From: Bigelowiella natans CCMP2755
Lineage: Eukaryota > Cercozoa > Chlorarachniophyceae
Length of the DNA: 64,000 nucleotides
Reading direction: 5' to 3'
Assembly (NCBI GenBank): GCA_000320545.1
Contig: ADNK01002488.1
Location: 10,001 to 74,000, forward strand
The position numbers and the translations under genes are program-made. The notes under the pieces were generated by a model. It saw nothing but the letters and a program-made list of their open reading frames with translations, ran no database searches and was not told the origin of the DNA. Below are positions 45,782 through 59,560 of this stretch, in pieces. Each line of letters begins with the position of its first letter. Position 1 is the stretch's first letter.

Positions 45782-47498
45782 CTGAGAGAAAGAAGGACAT
45801 TATAACGATTAAGAACAATTTCGAGAGCTGTAGGATACCTGTACAAAGCACCCCGAAGGCAATGTCCCTGTGGAAATTAGATTAAGAGAGCCTCAGCCCA
45901 CACACAACGAGCCTTCTACAATCATGAATCGGCAACAAAATAGTGGAGCACTGCGCATCTCATCGCCATCCTCACCATGCTATCACATCGAAGTCCCTCA
46001 TCATCCGTGCTGCTCTCGGAAGTGGATCATCGTTGTGTTTAGCATCCATGTGTTCTAGCTTCCTCCTTCCTTCTCGGCACGTCTATCCTTCTCAGACGCG
46101 AGGACAAAATGGCCTGGATTTCCCTGTGGTATACCCAGACGTAGGGGTAAAATGGGTAGCAATTTTGGCCTTTTCCACTGAGTATTTGTTGTCGGAAGTG
46201 GATCTATGTATCCGGTAATAAAATAATGTGTAGCATGAACGCCCGGAGTATTGTTTTGTGCGACAAGGAAATGTTCATGGCGCAGAACGTAAAAATTGTA
46301 CGAAGTTTGCCTGCAGTCGAAGCTTTCTTCTGCCCCTTCCCCCTTCCGAGGTCTTGCAACGAATTGCAGTGGAACAAAAACAGGTTGCGGATGGAGAACC
46401 AACCCGACATCGTATCGTCACATGCCGTTGCAGATCGATCCCCTTATAATTTTTTATTCTGCCCTCGGGATGATTTAATGAATGGCGCAGTCTAGAGATT
46501 CGACAGAGAACATCTGCATTCAGCAATTCAAATCAAATCAATGGGATTGCTATGATCAGGATAGTGCCCCCTCTGGGTTATCATCCTCAATTTTTAGAGT
46601 TAGTTCAATTATAATGTCTCTTTCATCTAGTGGATCTGAATTCCACTACATCTACGCAGAGCAGTTCCTATGAAGAAGGATTCTAATAAGACTAGGGCGG
46701 CATTCCACATTATTCGGCCTTCAAAGAATTAGACGTTAACATGTCTGATGTCACTTATTAGTAGTGCACGTGTTTCACGTGTCTTTGGAAAGATGCACAA
46801 CCACGCTAGCACGCGACGAGCGCAGCATGCAAGCTAGCAAGCGCAGAATGTCTAGCTGGAAGTCTAGTAGAAGTGTTGCCAGTTGCCAGGTTGCATCACA
46901 TTTCGCTGAAGAGTGACATATTTGGAGATACGGCTAGTACGTGAATTACTATCACAATTTAGATATTTATTTGTATGTGCAGTCATAAGTTGCGCAATTG
47001 CGTTACATCACTGCTTAACATGTCTAGATATACTGGAAGCATGCCGATTTGCTCGTGCTATAATGATTTTTTCAGTAAACTTCATAACTACGTTATGCAG
47101 CATAAAACGCGACGTCATCGCCCTGGCTATAGGTTTCGTATGCCGTAATTTACCAATTGCGTATAAAGCCTCCATGAGAAATGAGGAATCTCGAACAATA
47201 TCTTTCTCGAGCTATTAGCACCAGAGGTCATCCCCAACCGTCGTTGTTTCTCCGCGTCAAGACAGACTCCCTCGCCGTTGATCAAAACATGACCAAGTGA
47301 CATGGCTATATCGGGGAAAATTGATAACAAACAGTTTTCTAATGGTTCCACAGGTAGCTCTCGTGACGCCTGAGATATTATATTTGTCCCGTGTGAAAAG
47401 AGGAATGGAGTCGAAACTGTAACCCTAGTAACATCTTCTATGTATTGCTAGAATGGTCTGTGCACACATACAAGACAATACACACGTTCACTTACACG

Positions 47499-47502
<4 letters not shown>

Positions 47503-47541
<39 letters not shown>
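47503..47541. repeat. (AT)n microsatellite
   Basis: AT run just downstream (minus-strand sense) of the exon 47602-47685. Confidence 0.9.
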
Positions 47542-47543
<2 letters not shown>

Positions 47544-47601
47544 TTCTGTATTGATTGCGTCCGTGGTGAGATAGACAAATAAACATACTACTTACTACTA
47601 C

Positions 47602-48109
47602 CCAGTATCGAAGAACAAGAGGCAGTATACGTGCCTGCTGGGTCCTTGTCATCTTGCGTACTTTAGTTTCTACCCATTTCAGCACCTAAATGCACACGAT
47701 TGTTATTGGAGTTGATCAGAAAAATTGAGGAGTGAATCGCTTCAACAAGCCACTTTGATTTTTGTCATCAAAGGGCATCGTTCCATGCGAGGAAAGGACG
47801 AAAGGATGGGCGTTAGTCTTGTTGGTAAGAAATACCGTCGCATCGCTTGTACGTTGGCTGTGTAAACGGCACTCTATCGCCTACATAGATAAGAAAGTAT
47901 TACACGCATTGTGACTAACCCACGACTAGAGTTTTCATCATATACAAATGCACAGAAAGGCTGTCCTTGTATGCACGCATAGAGAGTTTATATACACGTG
48001 CAATATTGCGTACGCACCGACCTAAAAAACAAGGTGGTGCAGCGTATGTTGGCGTTGTAACGGTTGCATCATGGATGCGGTTTTTGCTAGCACAAGAACG
48101 GAACACACA

Positions 48110-48166
<57 letters not shown>

Positions 48167-49267
48167 AGAAACCTCAGGCCATCGTTGCTGTGCTTCATAT
48201 ATCACGCTGGCTGCCTCGTAATTCTCCCAATCCAAGGCCCTGCAAGGGCAGGTGAAGATACCATGAAAAAGGAGGAGGGAGGAAAGAAGATATCAGTCCG
48301 CAACCATAGCGAGCAGCCCAAACGGCAGCACGGCACGATTCTCCAAGATACCGTCGGTGATGGTAGAGCAGACAGCAAACAGCAAACAGCGAACAGCAAA
48401 ACGATTGTTCTTCGCTACCCTACCACCATACACTACTACTTAACACTGCTAATAATAATACGAAATAGGACGCTGCTACTTTCGACTCATCGGCGCTTCT
48501 TATTCATACCATTTCCTACGGCTACTTACCTATACAAAACGGTCGCGTTGTCATATTCATCGATTCGCCTGCGGATGTGTGCCTCGAGAATCTCCTGATC
48601 AAAGGGCATTGCTTTCTCATCACCGTCGTCGCCATCATAAGACGATCTTTGCGTACCTGCCCTTGTTGGTACTGGAGGCGAGCATTCTGACCATCGTCGT
48701 CATCTTCATCAACGATGCCGTCAATATGATGATGATGATGATGATGATGATGATCTAGGAGAAGCTGTGAATCCAGGTTTCGCCTCTACCATATCGCAAC
48801 AACAAACACAGCAACGAGCAACGAAACAGGGGGCTGCTCAGTATCTTTTACTTGAGAGTCACTCGAGTCAGTATCTTGCATGTTTTGCGAAAAATCGCCT
48901 CTGATGAAGAATCTGGCAAAAAGGCAAACTAAACATGCCCGGCACCTGCCTCTCCTCCTCCTCCTCCTCCTCCTCCTCTCTTCATTCTTATTTCATTTGT
49001 GTAGTGTGCTCTACGGTTCTATTCGACGCACACCTCTCGCACTTGTTCTTCTTCTTCTTCTTCAGAGACCGCGTCCTTCCAACGAAGATGCCTTGGTTTG
49101 TGCATGTTATGCATATTTAGACCATAGGTGTGACTAGCTTAAGCCGGCACAGGAGGGAGAAAGGGAGAGGGGGGATTAGATGTTTGATCTGACTGTAATC
49201 TGAGAAGAGTTACGAGGAACAACGTAGTGATTTCGCCTTCTAAGCCTGACCCCTGTTAGTTATCAGG

Positions 49268-49304
<37 letters not shown>

Positions 49305-49774
49305 GTATGATACGTGGCCACAAGTGATCTCTCTTCTTCTCTTTCACGGTGTTCATTTTGTCATGTCATATTCGCAATGGCTTTCAAAGCTTCGCCTCAT
49401 TCCTTCGGTGGTCCTTTTCACCGTAGTGTGTGGTGGTGGATAGATGGTGCGGGATGATGAGATGTTGTGATAACTAGGAAACCGCTCCGAGCGCCACTTA
49501 CTCGAAATCGCTTCTTATTCGCCGTGAAGCTTGGGTTTAAGAAATCGGCCTAATACCGGATTTATACCAATGATGATGAAAATGATGATGATGATGATGG
49601 TGGTGGTGACGGTGGTGATGATGATGATGATGATGATGATGATGACGCCATGTGATGATGAGCGAGCCCATATTCCTTCCGACTCTCTTCGATTCACAAC
49701 TCATTATTAGCAGCAAACACACATCATCTAGACGTACCAATCTAGACAGCCAGGCTTGATCTAATGCCGCCACC

Positions 49775-49810
<36 letters not shown>

Positions 49811-51163
49811 ATTACTATTGTTGTGCACGGACATACAGTATCTACATATTGATAAATAATTATCATAATTACAGAAAGATGAGGCAGGTAGAGACAGGCA
49901 GACAAACATATAAGCCCTCTCTCTCTCCCCCTCTCTCTCTCTCACACACACAGAGAGAGAGAGACAGAGAGAGAGAAAACTAAAGGCGGCATGTTCCCCG
50001 TACCAAAGTCCACAGTACTCTCACGTAGTCTCCGAACGCACACAGAAGGGGGCGTGTTCTTGTCGTCCGGTGCAACAAGTCACCAGCAGCTGACGATGAC
50101 TCCTTCTTCGCGTCATACTGACCATTGTACTTCCTCGCATTTCTACCCTTATTCTGCCTCCCCATTGCCCTTGAGGCGGAGGAAGACTTGCCAGCGGGTG
50201 ACGAGGAGGAAGGGGGGGGGGCAGCGCCAGCCCGATTCGTTTTCCTTTTCCCGCCGTGGCCCCCCCCTCGCCGATCTTCGTCGATGCTGTTGCTCTTGCC
50301 GCTGGAGGCAACGCCTTGGTAGTTACACAAAGCATGTTGGTGTGCGGGTCAAGAGGCGTGCTTGTTTGATGCTGTCTATCATAGTCAGCCGTGGTGATGT
50401 GTGATGCAGCCCACCTGACGGCGACGAGGAGAAAAGCAGGTCATTCTCCCGATCTTCCCATTCACTGAGCTGCATTTGGATCATCTGGAACTTCTGATGA
50501 GCCGGAAGAGACCGGAAGATGGCTCCCCCCTGCAGGCAGGTAGGCAATCAAACAGACGATGATTTTAAGCTTTGATTTAAAATAACAATCAGAAGATTAA
50601 ATAATCCGATAACGCGCGGATTCTACGACTGAATCATCGCAATCTCCACCACAATTCACGGAGTCCTTAACGAGTCACATTCGTCGCACAGACTTAGTAA
50701 ATGGTACGGCACTCACTACCTCTGTGGTGTGTAGCACCAACGACGTGTAGTCTTTACTGATCAAACTGCCAAAATCCGAGGGGCTGGTATGTCCCAACGG
50801 CGAGGGAAAAGAAGAAGAAGAAGAAGAAGAAGAAGAAGAAGAAGAAGAAGCCAACGTTGGAGAGCAACAAGAATGAGATATTGATTCGATCAAGATTTCC
50901 ACGGCGAAATAACGGAGGCGTAACGACACATACAGAGCAACCCAACACACCAACACACATAATATTTTTGTTTTCTAATAATCCACTACCTGAGATCCAA
51001 GACGGCCTTTTGTGCCATTCTTGCGATACATATGCTGCCAAACAACAGAAAAGGTAGGGGATTGATCACTCATTAAATCATCATGGAGGGAGGGGAGCGG
51101 GGGTGCGCAGGATTTGTTAAAATATCTCTAAATTGAATTCATTCCGTCAGTTGCAAAGGAACG

Positions 51164-51210
<47 letters not shown>

Positions 51211-51489
51211 CGCTCGCTCGCTCCCCGCCCCCTCCCCTCCCATGGCACGCACCGTTTCTGTTCCCTGCAACGGGCAATTTCCAATGCCGCACCGAGGCCG
51301 AAATCCTTGTGATTGATTCACGATTATGACTAGTATGCTCCATCCGCAGCAGCAGCAGCAGCAGCAGCAGGACGCAAGGGATACAACAGCAAAACTAGCT
51401 AACACCATTGAGCAGACAGATGCTTGAATGTCTTTTATACAGTAGCAGTAGCGGCAGTAGCGGCAGCAAGAGCAGCAGTAGTATGTGTT

Positions 51490-51522
<33 letters not shown>

Positions 51523-52050
51523 CCGAAGGCAGCTGTGAGATGAGAGCTGCAACTGCTCGTTTGCATGAGTAGAGGTGGTTGGCATTCACAAATCGGTAGA
51601 GATCCTCCTCCACCTGCTTTGACGAATAGTAGCTTCCGCTGCTACTGCCCACCCCACCAGCAAAGCCTTCCAAGTATAAATACTGATTCTGGAGCAAAAT
51701 CTTCATGGGGGTGTCAGTGCCTCCCTCGCCCCCCCCCCCCTCTTCCTCCTCCTCAGCAGCAGTAGCTGTGGAAGTAATAACGGCGGAACAGGGCGGATAC
51801 AGAATGAATAATACTAGTTCTTTAGGAAAAAAAAGAAGGGGGGGGGGGGGGAAAAAAATTTGGTGGTCACCTAGCTGCTGGTAGAAATGATTGGTGGAAT
51901 ACAGGGAGAGACTTGGGAAAGGGGAGCTCGGCGTGAGTGTCATTTGGTGAACGTAGCATTGAATTACAAGGTCGGAAAGACAATTCAGCTGCCTCTGCAG
52001 GTAGTAAGAACAGAGCATGGAGCAGTAAAAGTAGTAGAAGAAGAGGTTGC

Positions 52051-52086
<36 letters not shown>

Positions 52087-52900
52087 AAGAGTAGTAAGAG
52101 TAAGATTAGCAAAGGAGGAGCACAGCTGTCCGCTGTGAGGATTCTCGTCGATATTGTTTAAGCACAGTTGTTGTTTTTTTAACATGTTTTCTATTACTGC
52201 CTTTTCCTTTTGTATTTATTTATTTATTTATTTATTAAATATGTTATCTATTACTGCTGTCGCGGGAAGAGAAGGGGGCTCTGGTAGCTGTGGCGAGGAA
52301 TACCGACCTCGGTGGGGAAGTGATGAGATTGTTGAATCTCCTAATAAGAAATATAGCAGCAAGCCGTAGAAGATCAACGTCGGTTTTGTTGCGTGTGGAG
52401 ATATCGGAGAACTACCATAACTCCCGTAGTAGTATTGGTAGTAGTCTTGGAAAGTCAAGCTGTGCTTGCTCTTTCTGCTACTGTGAGAAGGCATCGTCAG
52501 CAGCCTCGTCTTCCTCCTTAGCTGCTGCTCGTGATGATGGGAGATGGGGTCGTCGTCGAGCATAATGCCTCCCTCCGCCCCCCCCCTCCCCTTCGGCGGA
52601 AGGGAGGGGTGGTTGTAGGAGTTGCTGTTGCAATGGGAGGGGGGGGGCAAGGCGTGCGGCAGGAGGGACGACGACGAAGACGCTGATGATAACGATGCGA
52701 CATCGGAGGCCGAAGAGGAGGAAACAGCAGCGGGCATGGAGATACTGCTTGTGCTGCTGCTGCCGACGATGATGCTGCTGCCGGAGACCTGGGGAGCTGC
52801 CAATTGGAGAAGGCCTACACTGTCCCTGTGGTATTGGGTTTGTTTTTTTTTTGGTATCCCGACATTTTCCATCCGTTACAACACCACCAACCAACCAACC
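47602..52900 (-). CDS. Middle exons of a large minus-strand alpha-solenoid protein
   Basis: Not recognised. Several exons have clear GT/AG borders and helical sequence but I could not join them all: around 51915-52009 (RQLNCLSDLVIQCYVHQMTL), about 51530-51775 (PMKILLQNQYLYLEGF, KQVEEDLYRFVNANHLY), about 50990-51045 (GSICIARMAQKAVLDLR), about 50710-50800 (DFGSLISKDYTSLVLHTTE), 50415-50529 (FRSLPAHQKFQMIQMQLSEW), about 50025-50316 (Ser/Gly-rich, then AGDLLHRTTRTRPLLCAF), 48530-48650 (QEILEAHIRRRIDEYDNATV), 48173-48239 (DWENYEAASVIYEAQQRWPE) and 47602-47685 (VLKWVETKVRKMTRTQQARI). Paired-helix segments such as NYEAASVIYEAQQRW suggest an alpha-solenoid, as in vesicle-coat, intraflagellar-transport or nucleoporin-type proteins (inference). 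Introns are packed with GAT, TTC, CT and GTA repeats. Confidence 0.4.
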
Positions 52901-53058
52901 AACCAACCACATGCGGCATCATCAATTAACAAATAGGAGGCTGCCTTTCTTCCTTTTGCGGTTATCGGAATGGCACTGCTCATCACGCTCCCGCCACGAC
53001 TCGCACAAGTTGTCGTTGAAGATATCATGACAACGAAAAGACAAGAAATGGCAGGAAA

Positions 53059-53094
<36 letters not shown>

Positions 53095-53101
53095 TCTCCA
53101 C

Positions 53102-53239
53102 CTTTGTAACAGATGCTGTCCCACTCTCTTAGGGAGCGGCGCTCTCGAAAGCTTGTAGACTTCCAGGGCAGCTTGCCGTGTCTCAAAGCGAGCAAACATC
53201 TTATCCGCTGCAAATATGTCAAAACATAGCATCATCATG

Positions 53240-53277
<38 letters not shown>

Positions 53278-53360
53278 TCTCTCTCTCTCCCTCGCTCTCT
53301 CTCGCTCTTTCTCATCACCCCCTTCATCGCCCCACATAAACATATTCTCCACGCTGCGCG

Positions 53361-53401
<41 letters not shown>

Positions 53402-53664
53402 CCCCTCGCTCCCACTCGGAGTTGACAATCACAGCATCAGCACCGCCGGTGTGACACGGGCAGCAACACACAACAATAATAGCACAGCATACAAGTCGCT
53501 AGTGGCCCACCTTGCTGTTCGCACAACGACTGGACATCGATCCCGCAGCACATCCCTGACCACCAGAGCCTCTTTGCTTCCTGCCACCACTCTGCCCAGC
53601 CGCTGAACGATAGTAGGAGTAACGTTAGTCATAACAGTGCGAAAAGCTCACAAGGTTGCATAGG

Positions 53665-53695
<31 letters not shown>

Positions 53696-56364
53696 TTAGT
53701 TGTAGTAATGGTATTGATAGGTGCTGCTGTTAGTCTATTTGTTGTTGTTGTTGTTGTTGTTATAGGGATGGTAGCAGCAAACCTTGAGGGGCAAGGGGGG
53801 GGGGTTCTAAGGTGGTTCCGCAGGTTTTTGGACTCGTTCTCCTTCCAAGTAAGATGCTGCACCAAGCTGCCCCCTCTCCACAAGAACACCTCTTGCAGAA
53901 TGCTGTCGGTGCTGCTGCTGCTATTGTTACTGTTGTAGTCGTTTTGTCGTTTGCGAGTACTGCCGCTGGCATTGCCAGTGTTGAATTGATGACCCCCCCT
54001 CAGGTTTATCCTCCTAGCACCACTTGCTTCGCCCCCTCCCTTGTGACCTCCAACCACCCCTCTCCTCTTCCTCGCTGCCGACGGCGGTTCTCTTCCTCCT
54101 CCCCCCCCCCCACCCCCTGTATTTATGTCACCTGCTCGTGGCGGCGTGTATGAGAAGTAGGCCGCGACAGGTGGGGGATTTGTCGCGAATATTACTTCGG
54201 AGAACATCCTCTTGCTATCATTTGATGATGCTGAAGTTGAGGGTGATGGCGGTGACCCCGCCGTGCTGCGCGCCGTCCTCTTTCTCTTGCTGCCTTCTGA
54301 TCGGGTTGCATCGAGACATAGCTCTTGAACGAGGGCTGTGCGCCAGCTGTAACCTCCCTTCGAGTCGAAGAACCCCCCGCCTCCTTTCTTCTTCTTCTTC
54401 TTCTTCTTCTTCTTTCTCGTCGCGGAGGCGGAGGACGCCGAGCCGCTCGTTTTGCGGAGGTGCTGCTGCTGATACACAAAGCTGCTGCCGCTGCTGCTGC
54501 CTCCGCCGCTGCTTCTAGCATGATGATGATGATGATGATGATGATGATTCATCTTCTCGGAGGCCAGCGGAGGCACCTTTGCCAGAGAGGCGGATAGTAT
54601 ATACACGCGTGGCCGTTCGGTAGGCTGCGAAGACGAAGATGGCCCTGACGATGATTGGTACGGCCTGAAGGAGGAGCGAGCCCTCCTCTTCGCGGCAACG
54701 GTTGGGCTGCTAGTCGAGGCGACTGCAGCAGTATCGCTGTAGCATACGATGAGCTTTCCGACGATCTGGGCGTGAGAACCTTAACAGCCATCAAAAAGGG
54801 GTGTTATCATTACGGAGAGAATATGATCGAACAAACACAAGCGTGGCGATGAGCCACACCACTGACGGCAGGCAAAAGGGCAAAAAAAATCCGTTTTTCG
54901 CGCGGTGCTTGTGGTGGTGGTGGTGGTGATGGTGATGCGCTTTAACGCACAGTTGGGAACGACGTAGTAGCCACGAAATGGCGTCGGCAGTGTAGCTGCG
55001 GCCTGTGCAACTTGGTCATTCAGCACATCTTCGATGGAATACAAGCGCAGTATCCCGCCGGCAATGTCGTGGCCAGCTGTGCGACAACCAGCAGCCGATC
55101 CAATCCATCGTTTCATTGAACGATCATCGGGATGATGATGATGATGATGATGATGACGACGACGATGATGAGAAATACAACACATCGAGAAGAAGAGACA
55201 TAGTAGCAGCAGCAGCAGCAGCAAGGAGAAGAAGAGAAAGAGAGAATAAAAAAAAAGGCAAAATTCCGTCAGGCATACTACAAGAAAGAATCACAAAAAA
55301 ATTAACGATCGAAGATCGATAGTCAGCTTTGTCGTCAGTGTCGCACTTACCTAGACATGCTCGATGTTGGATCCCAACACGACGAGTACGGCTATAACCA
55401 TAGGTTGCAGTCTGGCCTCTACTACTCTCGCACCTATGGAAAAGGTAAGTGTAAAAAGAAGAAGAAGACGAAGATGAAGGAGGAAGAGGGAGCAGTGATA
55501 TGTGATCTATGCGGCAAAGGAGTAGTAAACTCGTATGGCTCTCGCGTTTAGGAAAAGAGATTGAACATATAAAGCAAATTTTTTTGTTAAGCAGATACAG
55601 GCTGGTGGGGAGTGGGGAAAGCAAATACCACTGAATGGAGAACCGAACGGAAGTTTTGAACGACGAAGATGGTGTGGTTGAAAGAGCGTTCAGGGATATC
55701 TGTTGGTGGTGGATAAAACGGACAAAGCAGCGGTGGGAATGGTGAATATACATCGATTCTCGCCATCTTATCTGCTCACATATCGTCATTGGCCGATTGC
55801 CATCATATTATCTGGCAATAATTTAAGCATTTTTAAAAAACCAAAAACAAAACAATGTTGGTTCGCATCCCCCCCCTCTTCCGCCATTGCATCCGCGAAC
55901 GTACAGGTCTGAAACGGTGAGCTCGAGAGTTTTGTGCGATCCATTCAGTATGTCTCGTAACCGTTGACCTCCTCCCCATCTTTTCCGTGTCCATCATGCC
56001 GACTTTGTCCTGCTGATTGATGGAGGAAGAGGGGAAGTATCCTGCAGAAATCCCGCCCCCCCGCCCCACTGCGCCTAAGGCACCGTGGTCGCCAAATGCT
56101 GCTGCGAGTCCCATGGACGAAGACATGCTCGTGTGAGTTCCAACCCGTCCTTCCTCGACTTGTTCGAGAGGTAACAGGTGATATCCCCCATCCAATGACA
56201 AGATCAACGCAACACTTCCTGCAGGGAGTAAAGGGGCAATCCACATGGCTGCTATTGTAACCGATCTGCTGGTCCGCCTCACGGTATTCTGAACGTCGTA
56301 GGAAAAGGGCAGTTTCTCAGTGTGGACGTCATGATAACGATGATGATCGAAAGATAAATAGCCC

Positions 56365-56396
<32 letters not shown>

Positions 56397-57052
56397 TATC
56401 TCGATACCATCGTCCTGGTGGCAAGATTTAGAAACGTCAGAGTCCCGTCGTTTCGTCCAATCAACAGATAATCTTGACCGCTCGCGCTCGTCCACCACTT
56501 GCAGACGGAGATGGGAGAGCTGGTGTTCTCCACCTGAAAGCTTTCTTGCCCGGGTTCATCGGCAAATATGTTCCTGCGCCATTCACGGGAGCCAAGTCCT
56601 GCAGCCGTGTTCAAACCACTGCTGCCAAGTGCAGATGATGACCCACCTGCTCTTTCCCCGCCTCCGCCATATTGATACAGCGGGTGGGTGTCAGTAGCGA
56701 AAGCGTCGGAATAGTAGTACGGAAACGTAGAAGAGGAGGATATGCCACCGTCTTCGTTACTCTCAGTTGATCTCTCAGATACTGCAGCAGATACCATAGA
56801 AGTCAAAGAAACACGATGCAACCTCCGCCGCCTCCTGGCTCCTCGGAAAGGGCGGCTTTGCCGTAGCGTCCCTCCTTGCTTTGAACTAGACGGAGAGTCC
56901 GTGAGGGGCCCCTTTTCGCAATCGCTTGAATTCTGGCGATCATCTCCGAAAATATGTGCGGTAGATCGAAGGTGGATGGTGCCGTCCAGCATGGCACACA
57001 CTAGGAACTACGAAGAGGGGGGGGGGAAATCATGGTGACGATAAAATGGCGA

Positions 57053-57087
<35 letters not shown>

Positions 57088-57587
57088 AATGAGAACCTTT
57101 GCTCTAGGACTGAAATCCATCGCAACTAGCTTTTGGAGGCGGTTTCGGGACAGCTTGATCGTCCGATACAGCGGGGCACATCCCTTCCGCGATTTCCTTC
57201 AAAACACATAATCGCAACGCTTAAAAAGGAAGACATGGCGGCTGAGAAAAAGGATATCAACCGAATGATAACGTGATCTGTTGAGCATGCTGTTGCTATG
57301 TAAGTCCCTGAAGGACCGTGTCCCACTTGAACAAGTTCCAGCTTGGCGCGTTCTGGCCGCTGGCGTGGGTTATGCGAAGAAGGTTCATGTGATGGTGTTT
57401 TTGTTCGGATCGATATGGCGTTCTGGATTCGGTATAAATCAGCTTTCAGTGCTGGGTGGACTATATTGTGACTGTATGAGTCTGCTGATGAAGACTTGTA
57501 GGATGTCGTAGCCATTGTGAACGGGGGGGGGGCGTGGCCCTGACGGCTCCTCCCAAAGGAAGGCGATTTCTCGAGAGTGTTCTCCAA
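53102..57587 (-). CDS. N-terminal exons of a large beta-propeller-like protein
   Basis: Starts MENTLEKSPSFGRSRQG at 57587. Exons 57262-57587, 57097-57196, 56408-57007, 55905-56288, 55351-55426, 54947-55076, a long exon about 53783-54755, 53511-53602 and 53102-53207 mostly join in phase; the junction between 54947 and the long exon is unresolved. WD/propeller-type strands recur: GPSGTYIATACSTDHVIIR, VAMDFSPRAK then LVCAMLDGTIHL, DYLLIGRNDGTLTFLNL, SVALILSLDGGYHLLPLEQ, AGGILRLYSIEDV and SILQEVFLWRGGSLVQHLTW. Large low-complexity inserts (poly-His, poly-Lys, poly-Gly, Ser-rich) separate them. The last two exons turn helical (AEWWQEAKRLWWSG, QQADKMFARFETRQAALEVY). Propeller followed by helices resembles vesicle-tethering, coat or ciliary proteins, but I cannot name the family. 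Confidence 0.55.
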
Positions 57588-58066
57588 TAAAAACTAAATA
57601 TATGTATCGATATATTCCGTATAAAAATTAGATATTGTACTATATTCGATACAACAACCAATACAATACTCCTCGCAACCCCCGACATAGCCAGCCCGAT
57701 GAGACAACCGAGAATAACGGCCCACATGTGATCCATTATATCTCGGCGTAGTTTGTGTCGCTTGGTTACAACTCAACCTAGAAAAATAATTACCCCTAAT
57801 TAAACTAAATGATATGTCTTCGCGCTGAGTGCAATGTGCGCTGTCCACCATATATTCTCACCGGTCGCCATCACAAATCTCGCACTTCCGAGAGTAATTT
57901 TACCGTGAATTTCAGTCTACATTTCAGAGGACATTTCAGCGAAATCGTATTTCACTCATAAACCGTTACTGCAGCTGCCAGCCAAGAGAAACCCCAGCAA
58001 CGGACACGCTCCCCTCCCCCCCCCCATTCTCATACGAAGAGGGTCCATCCCTTCACCTGACGAATC
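57588..58066. promoter_or_regulatory. Divergent promoter region
   Basis: 479 bp between the start of the beta-propeller-like gene (minus) and the coiled-coil gene (plus). AT-rich at 57595-57660. Minus-strand open frames here (57461-57851) have a hydrophobic start but no splice support, so upstream coding exons cannot be excluded. Confidence 0.4.
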
Positions 58067-59269
58067 ATGAGCACAATCAAAGCGGTGATGCTCTGTTCGC
58101 GTCCTGCAGACAAAACCGTCCAACCACAGACGAACGTTATTTCAACCAAACCCTTCATAACAGCGGTTAAGAATAGGTCATCGGTGTCTGTGAGAACTGA
58201 TGTCTCAAAATGCAAGGCAGCCGTCATGCGTAATGCTAAATTGAAACAAGAAACCAAAGCTCCATCAGCGACTGATAAACACAAGGAATGGCTGAAAAAC
58301 TTTGCAAAGGTAAAGAAGACAGCTATTGATGAGGCCGAGAAGTTTAAAAAAATGAAGGAAGAGGAAAAATCAAAATTTATGGAACGGACTTCATTGCTTA
58401 GAACTTTACTTCGACAAAACCAGTGGAAGAATAATCACCACTACGTTCCAAAGCTTCCCAGCGAAGACAAGAAAGAAATAGAGAAACTCCTTACTGCTCC
58501 AAAAAAGAGGCTTGAGAAAGTTTTGAAGGCAGACAAAACAAAGAATGAGCCTGAACCTGATAAGTCAGAGTCCAAAAGCGCTACAGCTGTCCCAGAAATC
58601 CCAAAATTGAAAAACAGACCCAAATGGTCCCTGACTAAGTCGCAAATTGAAGAAGGTGAACAGGTTGAGGAAGACGAACTCCTTAATTTTGCTATGAACC
58701 TGGACTTCGAGAAGTTTATGGACGATATGGAGGTGAGGGATGCAATTACATTCGTGCAGGGTCGTGTAAAAGAATTGGAGATGGAGACAAGTGAAATAGA
58801 GTCTGAAGAGAAAAAGCGCGAGGATGCTGTGAAGGAAGCTGTTAGAGCAGAACGCGTAGCTGAAATCGCTGTTGAACGCGCTGAGTCAGAGGCAAAAACT
58901 GCTTCCACTACGGAGGGTACATCTTCTATCAGTAAGCAAACAACATCAAACGGTGACGATATTCAAAGTGACTCAGCAGATAATCACTCCAAAACTGCTT
59001 TATCACAAAAGAAAATCAAACAAATTCACTCGAAAAACTCGATTGCATCAGTTATTAACCGGCAAAGAGAGAAGCGAAAAAGTACATCAGGCATGGTTTT
59101 AGAACAACGTTACTCACAAGAAGGTCATACTGAGCCCAAAAGGGAAATCGATACAATCGATTTCAAATCTTCGGTAAAATCTAGAAAACCCCCCCAGACA
59201 AAGCCCTCAAAGAGCGACACGTCGAAAGTGCAAAATTTGCCTTACATGTACTGCCATCCTTCGATTTAA
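58067..59269 (+). CDS. Coiled-coil protein of unknown function
   Basis: Single-exon gene of 400 aa starting MSTIKAVMLCSRPADK. The protein is highly charged and helical. A Lys-rich helix (AEKFKKMKEEEKSKFMERTS) is followed by a short conserved-looking block around residues 185-235: RPKWSLTKSQIEEGEQVEED, then LLNFAMNLDFEKFMDDMEVR. A long coiled coil follows (VKELEMETSEIESEEKKRED). The C-terminal third is disordered and basic (NSIASVINRQREKRKST). The WSLT...LDFEKFMDD block looks like a motif I associate loosely with flagellar/ciliary coiled-coil proteins, but this is a weak impression and no family name is justified. No signal peptide or membrane segment. Intronless. Confidence 0.7.
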   Translation: MSTIKAVMLCSRPADKTVQPQTNVISTKPFITAVKNRSSVSVRTDVSKCKAAVMRNAKLKQETKAPSATDKHKEWLKNFAKVKKTAIDEAEKFKKMKEEEKSKFMERTSLLRTLLRQNQWKNNHHYVPKLPSEDKKEIEKLLTAPKKRLEKVLKADKTKNEPEPDKSESKSATAVPEIPKLKNRPKWSLTKSQIEEGEQVEEDELLNFAMNLDFEKFMDDMEVRDAITFVQGRVKELEMETSEIESEEKKREDAVKEAVRAERVAEIAVERAESEAKTASTTEGTSSISKQTTSNGDDIQSDSADNHSKTALSQKKIKQIHSKNSIASVINRQREKRKSTSGMVLEQRYSQEGHTEPKREIDTIDFKSSVKSRKPPQTKPSKSDTSKVQNLPYMYCHPSI

Positions 59270-59510
59270 AGTTCAACAATAGTTTCATCATGCACACAGG
59301 TCAAGCTAAGCAGAGCATTGTGCAATGTGATCATGAGTGCGCGGGATGCAATACTACTACTCTTCGATTCTTCCATGCTTGATTCTGGTTTGCCATGCTA
59401 GCATGCATGCACACACCTATCGTACTGCGGCGGCGCATGTATGTGACATGCATAGAGCGCGATCGCTTGTGCATGGTCTAGTAGTTATGTGCAGTCATTC
59501 ACACACGTAC

Positions 59511-59560
<50 letters not shown>

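Noticed and set aside
46913-47218. Plus-strand 101-codon membrane-like frame
   Set aside because: Opposite strand of a region with minus-strand exon-like sequence (VRDSSFLMEALYAIG); no domain, and neither strand could be resolved into exons, so no feature was called.
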